A DNA stretch of 64,000 nt from Methylobacter sp. KS41 (GTDB taxonomy: Bacteria > Pseudomonadota > Gammaproteobacteria > Methylococcales > Methylomonadaceae). The notes below the pieces were generated by a model. The model saw only the letters and a program-made list of their open reading frames with translations, had not been told where the DNA came from and made no database searches. Position 1 is the stretch's first letter; each line of letters opens with the position of its first letter. Shown one piece after another: positions 9,307 through 20,727 of the stretch. A program made the translations under genes and the position numbers. The stretch spans positions 496,001-560,000 of the forward strand of contig PHSP01000003.1 in NCBI GenBank assembly GCA_002862125.1, given 5' to 3'.

Positions 9307-10003
9307 TCGGATTAAAATTGTTACTTAACTTATCTTACGCAGACCTTGATTTACAGAGCAAGCCATCTGGATTACCTATATTAAAAAGCTTTGCCCGCAA
9401 CGCAACATGACTGGCTTTATGTATTTATTCGTTAATACCGCATAGTTCCCAATTAAGGCGTGGTTGTTCGATATTGTGCTCCTTCGGGTTCATGATTTAG
9501 CAAATCATCATTGGAGTTAATGGCTAGTGAAACCCTTCGACTTTCCGATTTTTTGGTTGTGACCACCCGTTTTTCATTGCAAGCAAAATTGCCGTAAAGA
9601 GGATTCATCGGACTTTTGTTGCAGCCCTTACCGACAAATATTCACCTGTTAAAAAGCGCTTTCTGCCTTTGAAGTGAATATAAGATCATTTATGATTTAG
9701 CAACATCCGCCCAGGCTTTCGCTTCAATCGTATAGCCAAAAAAGGCCCCGCCTTATCCAAAGTTGGCGGACTAACGTTTTGACCCCCCTTGGCTGGAATC
9801 CTTGGCGCAGCGCTACAACATATCTGCATTTCCGGGCTCATCAAACATCACGCCACTCCACGCTGTCCCCTGAAAAAATGCCCGGGGCATTTTGGGGTAT
9901 TGGATAAACGAAACCAGCTATTTCAGGAATTCAGCCCCTCCCTTGGTTGTTAAGCTTTGATGGGTCAGTTGCCAAGTTGACTTTCGCCATGCGCCTGTTG
10001 AGT
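9307..10003. other. Intergenic region between the PrsT-like and PrsK-like genes
   Basis: About 700 bases with no convincing gene. A minus-strand frame of about 50 codons near 9470-9620 has no ribosome binding site and resembles nothing I know. The promoter of the PrsK-like gene is expected just above 9306 but no clear -35/-10 pair was recognised. Confidence 0.5.
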
Positions 10004-11704
10004 CTAATGAGCTTTTAATTTTTCCAGCAAAGCGATTGCTGCTTTTTTTTCTGAAAAATCTTGCTCCGCTTTAACGATTTTATCCAGTATTTCAATGGCT
10101 TTTTGATTGTTGTTATCAGCAACATAGGCTTCTGCCAAGTGAAACTGAATATCATTTACCTGGGGCGCTAATCCGGCGGCCTTTTCAAGTATTGGCAGGC
10201 CTTCTTTTGATTGACCTTGTTTTAACAGAATATAGCCGTAAGTGTCCAAAATTGCAGCTGACTCCGGCGCCTTCTCATACGCTTTTTTTGCAAATTCCAG
10301 GGCGCGAGGGTCCTTTTGTTGTGAATAAAGGAAAGCCAGATTATTCAAGGCAAGTACATCATCGACTTTTTCAGCCAGCATCGCCTTATAATGCGCTTCG
10401 GCTTGCTTGATATCATTTTGCTGTTGGTAAATGTTAGCCAGTTTGAAATGTATGGCAATGTTCTTGTTGTTTTTTTCTAATGCGTTGTTAAGGAGTTTGA
10501 TGGCCTCAGGCTCCTTCTTCTGCGCATTCAGCAAATCAGCCAGGGTAAACAATACCCTGTCATTGGGCTCAATTTTATAAGCTTGTTGATACATATCGGT
10601 TGCTTTATCCAGCTTTTTCTCTGCCAGATAGACGTCACCTTTTAACAGCTTGCCCAACACCAGCTTTGGAAATTGGCTGTCTATCTTATTGGCCAGATCC
10701 ATGGCTTCCTGATAACGTTTCAATTTAATTAAATAGGCGGTCTTATAAACCGGAGCTTCCGGATTATTTGGCGCTATCCGGGCTGTTTCATCTAATAGCT
10801 TTAGCGTCTCCTGCTCTTTATCAGGGTGCTCGCTCAGTAATTTGATTAATAATAAACGGCTGCCGACATCCTGTTTTTCCTGGGTAATTAGTTTGAGCAG
10901 GGTTTGCTCGGCTAATGGTTTTTTATTATTAATGATTTGAGCCTGAGCAAGCAGACCGAGCGCCATGCTGTTGTCTGGGTAACGTGAGACCAACTCTTCA
11001 GTTAATGCCAGGATTTTATCCGGTTGTTTCTGCATTGCATAAAACTTGGCCAGATTTTTGATGACTTCTACTTCTGCCGTGATATTTCCTTTTACCTTTT
11101 CCAGCGCTGTTTGTAAAAGCTTTTCCACTTCGGCATTGTTTTTCTGTTTATAAGCGACATCCGCCAACACCAGATAGCCATTGATCGCTTTGTCATTTAT
11201 GGCCAATGCTTTGTTGGCATATTCCTTGGCTTTATCAAGTTGTCCGCCATCTAAAGCCAGTTTTGCCGAACCCAGGTAGGCCAGAATATTTTTCGGGTCC
11301 AGTTTAATTGCTTTTTCATAGTTTTGCTGGGCGGCGGAAGTATCTTTCTTAAGCGTTTCAAGCAATGCATTTAAATTATAGTAATCTGCTTCATTTGGGT
11401 TCTGTTTTAATAATGAAGAAATCTTGTTTTGGGCCTCTTCAATCTTGTTTTGTTTTAGAAGTTCAAGCGCTTCAAGGTAATTCGCTTTTTTGTTGCTTTG
11501 TTCAGCTTGCTGGAATGATTCTAATGCTGAAATAGAACGTCCCGGTTCAGTTGTTTGCGGTGTAATTTGATCCAGACCATTAAAATTGTTTTGTTGATGA
11601 TCCAGCGCGGTATAGTTTGCCGCCAACACCTGAGTACTGGAGGCCAGGAGGCCGATTGCTATTGCCTGAAAACAGTGTTTCGTAATTATGGTTTGATTTT
11701 TCAT
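10004..11704 (-). CDS. Periplasmic TPR-repeat protein, PrsT-like
   Basis: A 566-residue protein with a cleavable signal peptide (hydrophobic core IAIGLLASSTQVLAA) followed by about a dozen tetratricopeptide repeats, for example ALELLKQNKIEEAQNKISSL, AYLGSAKLALDGGQLDKAKE and ALNNLAFLYSQQKDPRALEF. TPR solenoids serve as protein-protein scaffolds. In exosortase/PEP-CTERM loci a long TPR protein, PrsT, is encoded near PrsK and PrsR. This one is shorter than the roughly 900 residues usual for PrsT, so the PrsT assignment rests partly on its neighbour. The long 5' region (11705-11982) separates it from ispB on the same strand. Confidence 0.75.
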   Translation of the reverse strand: MKNQTIITKHCFQAIAIGLLASSTQVLAANYTALDHQQNNFNGLDQITPQTTEPGRSISALESFQQAEQSNKKANYLEALELLKQNKIEEAQNKISSLLKQNPNEADYYNLNALLETLKKDTSAAQQNYEKAIKLDPKNILAYLGSAKLALDGGQLDKAKEYANKALAINDKAINGYLVLADVAYKQKNNAEVEKLLQTALEKVKGNITAEVEVIKNLAKFYAMQKQPDKILALTEELVSRYPDNSMALGLLAQAQIINNKKPLAEQTLLKLITQEKQDVGSRLLLIKLLSEHPDKEQETLKLLDETARIAPNNPEAPVYKTAYLIKLKRYQEAMDLANKIDSQFPKLVLGKLLKGDVYLAEKKLDKATDMYQQAYKIEPNDRVLFTLADLLNAQKKEPEAIKLLNNALEKNNKNIAIHFKLANIYQQQNDIKQAEAHYKAMLAEKVDDVLALNNLAFLYSQQKDPRALEFAKKAYEKAPESAAILDTYGYILLKQGQSKEGLPILEKAAGLAPQVNDIQFHLAEAYVADNNNQKAIEILDKIVKAEQDFSEKKAAIALLEKLKAH

Positions 11705-11982
11705 TAGCTTTACCTTCGTGTAAAAAAATTACTTTTCAGCAATGGGTGTTTACTTTTATTTCTCCGGATATTTATATTGTAATTTCCGGTGTTTAAAATA
11801 GCGTCCAAAATTAAGTAAATTGTTAGTCTAGCTGTTTTTCGTAAAATTTTGGTATTTCTGAAATCCCCTATCACTATTTACCCCGGAAAGCTGCCGGATT
11901 GTCCAGGATTTAAGACATTCTTGGAGGTATCGTTATTTGTATGCCGGATAATGAGCAGAAAGGCAAAAGCACTGAGTTTTTC

Positions 11983-12993
11983 TCAGTAATTTCTTTGAAC
12001 TGAAAATTTTGCTAATAATGTCAGAGCATCCTTGTATTCGGACGCAGGCAAGAGACTTAAAGCATTGATGGCTTTTCCAGCTTCTTCGTCCGCGCGCTGC
12101 TCTGTGTAAGCGATGGCTTGAGTACTTTCCACAATAGCATAAACCTCATTGAAGGCGTCACGATTGCCATTTTTGATGGCGTCAATTATTATTTTGGCTT
12201 GACTTTCACTGCCTTTTTGAATGGCGTAAATTAGGGGCAGCGTCGGTTTTCCTTCGGCAAGATCATCACCAAGATTTTTGCCCAGATCTTCTTGACTGGC
12301 TTTGTAGTCAAGTGCATCGTCTATCAATTGAAAAGCCACTCCGAGGTGTTGTCCATATTGCGCCAGACTTTCTTCCGTCTGAGCAGACGCACCTGCAATG
12401 ACGGCGCTTAATCTCGTCGCGGCGCTAAATAGAATCGCTGTTTTTCTGGCAATAACTTCCAGGTATTTTGTTTCTGTTGTTTCAGGGTTGTTACAATTTA
12501 AAAGCTGCAGCACCTCGCCTTCGGCAATTGCGGTTGTGGTTTTTGAAAGGATTTCCATGACGCGCATATTGCCTGTGCGCACCATCATTTCAAAGGCGCT
12601 TGAGTACAGGTAATCTCCCACTAATACGCTGGCTGCATTACCCCAAACGGCATTGGCGGATTCTTTGCCGCGCCTGAGATCCGACTCGTCAACAACATCA
12701 TCATGCAACAATGTCGCGGTATGAATAAATTCAATGACAGCAGCCAATATCAGGTGGCTATCTTGTACGCCTCCCAGCGCTTTTGCGGCAAGCAACAGAA
12801 GCATGGGACGCAAGCGTTTGCCGCCGTTGCCAACTATATAGCGCCCCATCTGATTGATGAGGATAACATCGGAACTTAACTCGTTGATAATGAGTTGATC
12901 TACGGCTTTGGCTTCGGCGGCGGTTAAATTCTTGATTGAATCAAAATCAATGGATGCCAGTGTGTTCGAAAGTGATTGTGAATGCGATACCAT
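11983..12993 (-). CDS. ispB: Octaprenyl (polyprenyl) diphosphate synthase IspB
   Basis: A 336-residue trans-polyprenyl synthase that extends farnesyl diphosphate with isopentenyl diphosphate to make the ubiquinone side chain. The first aspartate-rich motif is FIHTATLLHDDVVDES (DDxxD type, with the following GxxxRRG region as LRRGKESANAVWG) and the second is FQLIDDALDY. GGKRLRPMLLLLAA near residue 56 binds the substrate pyrophosphate. The length matches gammaproteobacterial IspB (about 323). It is divergent from rplU, the classic arrangement in Gammaproteobacteria, which supports IspB over the shorter IspA. Confidence 0.93.
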   Translation of the reverse strand: MVSHSQSLSNTLASIDFDSIKNLTAAEAKAVDQLIINELSSDVILINQMGRYIVGNGGKRLRPMLLLLAAKALGGVQDSHLILAAVIEFIHTATLLHDDVVDESDLRRGKESANAVWGNAASVLVGDYLYSSAFEMMVRTGNMRVMEILSKTTTAIAEGEVLQLLNCNNPETTETKYLEVIARKTAILFSAATRLSAVIAGASAQTEESLAQYGQHLGVAFQLIDDALDYKASQEDLGKNLGDDLAEGKPTLPLIYAIQKGSESQAKIIIDAIKNGNRDAFNEVYAIVESTQAIAYTEQRADEEAGKAINALSLLPASEYKDALTLLAKFSVQRNY

Positions 12994-13166
12994 TAATTTA
13001 ATGCTGAGAATGTAAGTTTTGGTTATTTTTCATAGTGGAAAACTATAAAACACAAATTTTGGCCATTATAACTCAATAGAAAGCTGACTGCTCATGCTAT
13101 TGAATAAAGTATATTAATGTCAATAGCTTTCTATTGGCGTTTTAGCAACAAAAGAACAAATTATAG

Positions 13167-13195
13167 TTGACTGGACTCGAGATTAAAAATATAAT
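13167..13195 (+). promoter_or_regulatory. Sigma70-type promoter of the rplU operon
   Basis: TTGACT at 13167-13172 and TATAAT at 13190-13195 are separated by exactly 17 bases, a near-consensus vegetative promoter. It lies about 45 bases before the rplU start and probably drives rplU-rpmA, with possible read-through into obgE-proB. Confidence 0.75.
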
Positions 13196-13241
13196 TCTGT
13201 GTTCACTATTAACAGATTAATGCTTGATGGAGCTTGCGCAG

Positions 13242-13553
13242 ATGTATGCGGTAATTCAAACAGGTGGTAAACAGTACCGCGTTGAAGAAGGTACTTACTT
13301 AAAAATAGAAAAACTGGAGTTGGGCACAGGCGACAGCATTGAATTCGATAAAGTGCTGATGATTCAAACAGATGATACTGTAAAAGTCGGCTTGCCTTAC
13401 GTTGAAGGCAGCAAGGTTACAGCGACTGTTCTGTCTCAAGGCAGGCATGAAAAAATCAAAATTATTAAATTCAGGCGGCGTAAGCACCATATGAAGCAAA
13501 TGGGGCATCGTCAATATTACACAGAAATCCAGATTACTGGCATTTCTGCTTAG
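13242..13553 (+). CDS. rplU: 50S ribosomal protein L21
   Basis: A 103-residue L21. The start at 13242 gives the canonical [20 protein letters not shown]; the in-frame ATG at 13224 would add six residues that are not in the family. The signature [23 protein letters not shown] near residues 66-88 binds 23S rRNA. A GGAG sequence precedes the ATG by about ten bases. It is followed 16 bases later by rpmA. Confidence 0.96.
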   Translation: MYAVIQTGGKQYRVEEGTYLKIEKLELGTGDSIEFDKVLMIQTDDTVKVGLPYVEGSKVTATVLSQGRHEKIKIIKFRRRKHHMKQMGHRQYYTEIQITGISA

Positions 13554-13569
13554 GATATAGGAGTTACAG

Positions 13570-13827
13570 ATGGCTCATAAAAAAGCAGGCGGAAGCACTC
13601 GTAACGGCCGCGACTCTAATGCCAAAAGGTTAGGAGTAAAGCGTTTCGGCGGGGAAAGCGTGATAGCAGGAAACATCATTGTTCGTCAACGTGGAACTCA
13701 ATTTCACGCTGGTGATAATGTTGGTTGCGGAAAAGATCATACCTTGTTTGCTACTGCTGACGGCAAAGTGGTTTTTCAGGTTAAAGGCCCTAAAAGCCGT
13801 AAATTTATCAGTATTGTTGCTGCATAA
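13570..13827 (+). CDS. rpmA: 50S ribosomal protein L27
   Basis: An 85-residue L27 beginning [20 protein letters not shown], whose N-terminal tail reaches the peptidyl-transferase centre. The conserved core [20 protein letters not shown] is present. The length is normal, and the ribosome binding site TAGGAG lies just upstream. It is the second gene of the rplU operon, followed by a terminator-like hairpin. Confidence 0.97.
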   Translation: MAHKKAGGSTRNGRDSNAKRLGVKRFGGESVIAGNIIVRQRGTQFHAGDNVGCGKDHTLFATADGKVVFQVKGPKSRKFISIVAA

Positions 13828-13893
13828 AACTTATAGCTGCATTATAGTTAACTGTTATGTAGGCCGGGTTAGTGTAGCATAGTCCGGCAGTTT

Positions 13894-13928
13894 TAAAAAA
13901 GCTCCGTCCTTAAGACGGGGCTTTTTTT
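13894..13928 (+). terminator. Terminator after rpmA
   Basis: The stem AGCTCCGTC / GACGGGGCT (one T-G pair) with a short loop is flanked by an A-run and followed by seven T's. It lies between rpmA and obgE, so obgE-proB expression probably depends on partial read-through or on its own promoter. Confidence 0.85.
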
Positions 13929-13966
13929 GTTTTTACCGGTTGGATTTTAAGTGTGGCGGCGTGTAA

Positions 13967-16112
<2,146 letters not shown>

Positions 16113-16231
16113 GATTTTGTGGAGATTCAAACAAGAACAATAGACCCGGTTGAGGAACAAAATCCAGCACCCGTTTGATCTACTCCAGGTATAGATCGAA
16201 TAACATCTTTATTAATAAAGAGCGGCGTACT

Positions 16232-17677
16232 ATGCAAGATTCTGAAAAAATTAATTCCGCACAGTTCCTGGAGCACCAGCTTCAGGAGATCAGTACGCTG
16301 CTGGAAAAACAGCAACTGGAAAGATCACTGGTTCAAAGAGGCCCTGCAATCAATCACGAATTGGTTGAAGCGATGCTGCAAAATCAGCATCAGGCACGTC
16401 TTCAGGAAAAGTTTGCACATTTGCACCCTGCTGATATTGCCTTCATTCTTGAGTCGCTGCCCCTGGATCAGCGTAAGACGTTATGGGATGCGATTAAAAC
16501 CCTGCATGACGGACAAGTATTGCTAGAAGTATCAGATGCGGTTCGTCAGACGCTTATTTCAGGCATGGAAGCGGAAGAATTGGCAATAGTCGCCGGTAAA
16601 TTAAACACCGATGAAATAGCTGATCTTGCTGCTGATATTCCCAAGAGAACCATGCTGAAGATTCTCCGGTCGTTGAATAGCAAGGAGCGCAAGCATTTAA
16701 ACGCCATACTTTCTTATCAGGAAAGCCAGGTTGGGGCGCTGATGGATTTTGGCATGATCACCATACGGGCTGATCTCAACCTAAAAGCAATCATCGCTTA
16801 TATTCGCAAACTTGGCAAGCTGCCCAGTCATACCGATAAATTGTTTGTAGTTGATCAGCACAATAAAGTCCAGGGCATACTGCCATTGCAGCGATTATTA
16901 ACACATCCGCCCTCCCAACAGGTCTCCGATGCGATGGTGACGGAATTCGTCCGGTTTCAGATTGATCAGGAGGCGGCTGAAGCGGCGCGGGCATTTGAAC
17001 GCTATGATTTGATCTCCGCACCGGTCGTCGATAATGAGGATAAGCTCCAGGGACGGCTTTGCGTAGATAATATTCTGGATTTTATCCGCGAAAAAACGGA
17101 TGAAGATCTGCTTACTCAGGCAGGCGTAGGGGAAGAAGAAGACTTATTTTCCAGCGTCTGGAAAAGCGCGAGAAACCGCTGGGGCTGGTTACTAATTAAC
17201 ATCGCCACGGCTTTCGCCTCGACGCGTATTATTGGCGTATTTGAAGATATTATTTTGCAACTGGTTGCGTTGGCGTCTTTAATGCCGATTATCGCGGCAA
17301 TGGGCGGCAATACCGGTAATCAAACCAGTATGTTGATAATCAGATCATTAGCCTTGGGGCAAATCACCTCAACCAATATACGCCGCATGATAAAAAAGGA
17401 ACTGACTCTTGCCGTTATCAATGGTATCTTCATTGGGTTGATCATGGGTTTGTTGAGTATGCTGCTTTACTGGGATGCGGCTCTTTCAGTTGTTATGGCA
17501 ACAGCCATGTTCATCAATCTGCTAGTTGCTGTTCTGGTCGGTCTCGGCATTCCTTTGTTACGGCATAAATTTGGCAAAGACCCCGCAGTGGGCACCAGCG
17601 TTATACTAACTGCTATCACGGATTCAATGGGTTTCTTTATCTTCCTTGGTTTGGCTAGCCTATTTTTAATCAAATAA
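16232..17677 (+). CDS. mgtE: Magnesium transporter MgtE
   Basis: A 481-residue Mg2+ channel/transporter. The N-terminal superhelical domain (HLHPADIAFILESLP) is followed by two CBS domains at about 190-310 that sense cytoplasmic Mg2+, a plug helix, and five membrane helices. The pore signature region is LMPIIAAMGGNTGNQTS, with TAITDSMGFFIFLGLAS at the end. The ATG at 16232 was chosen because the codons before it are not MgtE-like. It stands alone on the plus strand, between proB and bfr. Confidence 0.93.
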   Translation: MQDSEKINSAQFLEHQLQEISTLLEKQQLERSLVQRGPAINHELVEAMLQNQHQARLQEKFAHLHPADIAFILESLPLDQRKTLWDAIKTLHDGQVLLEVSDAVRQTLISGMEAEELAIVAGKLNTDEIADLAADIPKRTMLKILRSLNSKERKHLNAILSYQESQVGALMDFGMITIRADLNLKAIIAYIRKLGKLPSHTDKLFVVDQHNKVQGILPLQRLLTHPPSQQVSDAMVTEFVRFQIDQEAAEAARAFERYDLISAPVVDNEDKLQGRLCVDNILDFIREKTDEDLLTQAGVGEEEDLFSSVWKSARNRWGWLLINIATAFASTRIIGVFEDIILQLVALASLMPIIAAMGGNTGNQTSMLIIRSLALGQITSTNIRRMIKKELTLAVINGIFIGLIMGLLSMLLYWDAALSVVMATAMFINLLVAVLVGLGIPLLRHKFGKDPAVGTSVILTAITDSMGFFIFLGLASLFLIK

Positions 17678-17832
17678 AGACATGATTTATCAAAGATTAT
17701 CTTTTTACCGGTAAATCTATAACCCACGGCTAGCCTTGGTTGGCAGAATCATTGATCCGAAAAACAGGGTCAAGTTTCTCATGGTAAAATCGTGCATTAA
17801 CTCAACCTGATTGTTTCTTGGAGGGAATAATT

Positions 17833-18300
17833 ATGAAAGGCAATAATCAAATCATCGCACTGCTTAACGAATTGCTGGCTGGAGAATTAACAGCCATCGA
17901 CCAGTATTTCATCCATTCCCGTATGTATGAAAATTGGGGTTTCAGCAAATTGTATGAGCGCATCGCTCATGAGGTTCAGGACGAAACCAATCATGCCGAT
18001 GCATTGATCAAGCGCATTCTATTTCTGGAGGGAACGCCCGATTTATCCAAACGCGAGCCGATGCAGGTGGGAAAAAATGTAGAGGAAATGTTGCAAAACG
18101 ACCTGGCGGTTGAATTGAAGGTCGTGCAAGACTTGCGCAAGGTGATGGCGTTTTGCGAATCGGTGCAGGATTATCAAACCCGCGAGATTTTACAGAGGAT
18201 GCTGGAAGACACCGAGCACGATCATGCTCATTGGCTAGAGCAGCAGCTGGGTTTGATCGAATGCACCGGCGTGCATAATTATTTGCAATCGCAGATGTAA
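17833..18300 (+). CDS. bfr: Bacterioferritin-type ferritin lacking the heme-ligand methionine
   Basis: A 155-residue four-helix ferritin. The ATG at 17833 has a strong GGAGGG site and gives the family start MKGNNQIIALLNELLAGEL. The di-iron residues E18, E51, H54 and E94 are present, as are E128 and H131 (one position later than E. coli E127/H130). The heme axial ligand Met52 of E. coli Bfr is replaced by threonine (DETNHAD, where heme-binding Bfr has DEMxHAD). That pattern matches the non-heme subunit type of two-subunit bacterioferritins, which assemble with a heme-binding partner encoded elsewhere. The role would be iron oxidation and storage. No second bfr gene is adjacent. Confidence 0.92.
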   Translation: MKGNNQIIALLNELLAGELTAIDQYFIHSRMYENWGFSKLYERIAHEVQDETNHADALIKRILFLEGTPDLSKREPMQVGKNVEEMLQNDLAVELKVVQDLRKVMAFCESVQDYQTREILQRMLEDTEHDHAHWLEQQLGLIECTGVHNYLQSQM

Positions 18301-18638
18301 AGCGCCCTTGATTCGCCAAGTAATTCATCTTGATTCTTGGCATAAGATGATCAGTAATGGTATCTCTCTTTAAATGTCGAGGTGATGTTGTCTCGAACAA
18401 TAGTTGATTTTCCTCCCAACTTTTGTGCTGAATGACGCCCAACGGCGTGATCCGGGGAAGGCTTTTTTCAGCGGACTCATCAGTTTCTGCGGATTCCAAA
18501 ACGCAGCAACTGCGCGGCCGATATCCGCCAGCAACTTTTTTCTTTAAGTTTTCCTGCTCTTGATCAAATCGCCTACATTTTTGATGGTTTAATCGACGCT
18601 GCACCCCAGGCGATGACAGCTTGCTTACCATAAGGAAG
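18301..18638. other. Intergenic region between convergent bfr and kup
   Basis: About 340 bases between two genes that end toward each other. No gene or convincing hairpin terminator was recognised. Confidence 0.5.
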
Positions 18639-20579
18639 CTATAATTCGACCTGGATGCCGATTTCGACCACGCGTTCTGGTGGAATGGAATAGAACGCGG
18701 TAGCCCGCGCGGCATTACGTGAAATGACGGCAAATATCGCTTGTCTCCAGGCTGTCATCCTGGTTGTTGATGAAGGAATCAAGGTCTCCCGGCCGAGATA
18801 GTAGGTGGTTTTTTCCAAGTCGAACTTTAACCCGAAACGGCCGCATTCTCTAAGCGCGACGGGCAGGTTGGGGCTCTGCATGAACCCGTAATTTACAAAC
18901 ACCCGATAGAACCCAAGTCTGAATAAGCTTATTTCCAACCGCTTAGCTGCCGGCACCCTGGGCACATCGTTGGAAATAACGGTGAGAAGCACAACTTGCT
19001 CATGAAGCGCCTGATTGTGTTCGAGATGGTGAAGCAGCATCGGCGGTGTCCCCTCAGTGTGACTGGTCAAGAAAACAGCGGTTCCGGAAACGCGCACGGG
19101 AGGATTTTCATCAAGTCGTGCCAGGAACGTATCCAGTGGCATCATGGTTTCCTTCAAGCGGTGTCTCAGAATCGTCCGCCCTCGCCGCCAAGTCGACATC
19201 AGCGTATAGATGATGCCGGCGACTAGCAGCGGAATCCATCCGCCCTGGAATATTTTGGGGAGATTGGCGCTTAGGAATGACAGATCGACTACCATAAATG
19301 AAGCAGCTGTCATTCCAGCAATGACCGGATTCCATCCCCAGCGTCCACGCATCACAAAAAAAGCCAAAATAGTCGTGATGACCATCGTGAAGGTGATGGC
19401 GACGCCATAGGCGCCAGCCAGCCTGGCAGACGAGCCAAAGCCAAACACCAGTGCGAGCGTCGAGATCATCAAAAGCCAATTCACCACTGGAACGTAAATC
19501 TGCCCTATCGCGTCGGGAGATGTTTGGATGATGGTCAAACGTGGACTTTGCCCGAGTTGCACCGCTTGCCGGGTTAAAGAAAATGCGCCGGTTATGACGG
19601 CTTGCGAGGCGATCACGGTGGCCAGCGTGGAAAGCGCAGTCAACGGATAAATCCCCCAACTCGGGGCGAGATGATAAAACGGTTCGGCTGCTTCGCCCGG
19701 ATTTCGCAATACCAGTGCGCCTTGGCCAAAATAATTCAAAAGTAACGCGGGCAAAACCAGGCCAAACCAGGCCAACCGGATAGGCATCCTGCCGAAGTGT
19801 CCCATGTCGGCATACAGGGCTTCTCCGCCGGTTACAACCAGAAAAACCCCGCCCATAATCAAAAATCCGACCCTGCCTTTTTCCAGGAGGAAATCGGCAG
19901 CGAAGACCGGATTGACCGCTGCAAGGACTTCAGGCTGACGGAGGATACTCGCCAAACCGAGTGCCGCCAGAGTAACAAACCAGAGGAGCATCACCGGACC
20001 GAAGACCATTCCTATACGGGCAGTGCCGTTTTTCTGGAACAGGAACAGGAGAACAAGTACCGCTACAGTAAGAGGAATGACATAAGGCTTCAAGGCAGGG
20101 GCTGCCACGCCAAGCCCTTCCAAGGCGCTCAACACTGAAATTGCCGGCGTGATCATCCCATCACCGTAGAGCAAAGCCGCGCCGAAGAGACCGAGCGCGA
20201 TGAGAATTTTGCGGCTCCGGAACGATGCATCCTTCCACGGACGCAAAAGCGCCAGCAGTGCAAGAATGCCGCCTTCACCGTCGTTGTCCGCCCTCAGCAT
20301 AAAAATCATATATTTGACTGAAATGACGATGACCAGAGCCCAAAAGATAAGCGATAGGACACCCAGCACGTTGCTCCCGGAAATAAGTGCCGGGTCTTGG
20401 CCGTGAATTGATTGACGAAAAGCATAAAGCGGGCTAGTGCCGATGTCGCCGAATACGATACCGAGCGTCGCCAAACTAAGAGGAGCGAATTGCTTGAACT
20501 TTTCGCCGTCTTGGGTGATTTCCTGCGCCAAGCCGTCGGATTTATTCGTCTGACGTTCTGATGCTTTCGTAGGTGTCAT
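18639..20579 (-). CDS. kup: Low-affinity potassium transporter Kup
   Basis: A 646-residue KUP/HAK/KT family K+-proton symporter. Diagnostic stretches are LGIVFGDIGTSPLYAFRQS, NDGEGGILALLALL, LYGDGMITPAISVLSALEGL and VFLTSHTEGTPPMLLHHLEH. About twelve membrane helices are followed by a cytoplasmic C-terminal domain. The frame extends upstream to 20714, but the ATG at 20579 (MTPTKASERQ) has a GAGGGA ribosome binding site and gives a normal length. An ISAs1-family element lies about 150 bases upstream at 20728-21939 and may have displaced distal control sequences. Confidence 0.93.
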   Translation of the reverse strand: MTPTKASERQTNKSDGLAQEITQDGEKFKQFAPLSLATLGIVFGDIGTSPLYAFRQSIHGQDPALISGSNVLGVLSLIFWALVIVISVKYMIFMLRADNDGEGGILALLALLRPWKDASFRSRKILIALGLFGAALLYGDGMITPAISVLSALEGLGVAAPALKPYVIPLTVAVLVLLFLFQKNGTARIGMVFGPVMLLWFVTLAALGLASILRQPEVLAAVNPVFAADFLLEKGRVGFLIMGGVFLVVTGGEALYADMGHFGRMPIRLAWFGLVLPALLLNYFGQGALVLRNPGEAAEPFYHLAPSWGIYPLTALSTLATVIASQAVITGAFSLTRQAVQLGQSPRLTIIQTSPDAIGQIYVPVVNWLLMISTLALVFGFGSSARLAGAYGVAITFTMVITTILAFFVMRGRWGWNPVIAGMTAASFMVVDLSFLSANLPKIFQGGWIPLLVAGIIYTLMSTWRRGRTILRHRLKETMMPLDTFLARLDENPPVRVSGTAVFLTSHTEGTPPMLLHHLEHNQALHEQVVLLTVISNDVPRVPAAKRLEISLFRLGFYRVFVNYGFMQSPNLPVALRECGRFGLKFDLEKTTYYLGRETLIPSSTTRMTAWRQAIFAVISRNAARATAFYSIPPERVVEIGIQVEL

Positions 20580-20727
20580 GCGAGATTCCCTCAAGGTTAT
20601 TTCGAGATATTCGGGTATGTTTAAAGAACCGGCGCTGGGTGACCGTTTGCATACGTGCCGTAAATGAGTAACATCCAGGATTTTACTCCATCCTTGGTTT
20701 TCGCGTCCCCGCAACTTATAAAGGAGT

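Noticed and set aside
9470-9620. A 50-codon minus-strand frame between the PrsT- and PrsK-like genes
   Set aside because: No ribosome binding site and no similarity.
18008-18733. A 241-codon minus-strand frame across bfr and the end of kup
   Set aside because: It overlaps bfr on the opposite strand and kup in another frame, both well supported; its translation is arginine-, proline- and serine-rich shadow sequence.
20580-20727. A possible c-di-AMP (ydaO-type) riboswitch in the kup leader
   Set aside because: Some GC-rich segments recall it, but the conserved core cannot be laid out and the class is not expected in Gammaproteobacteria.
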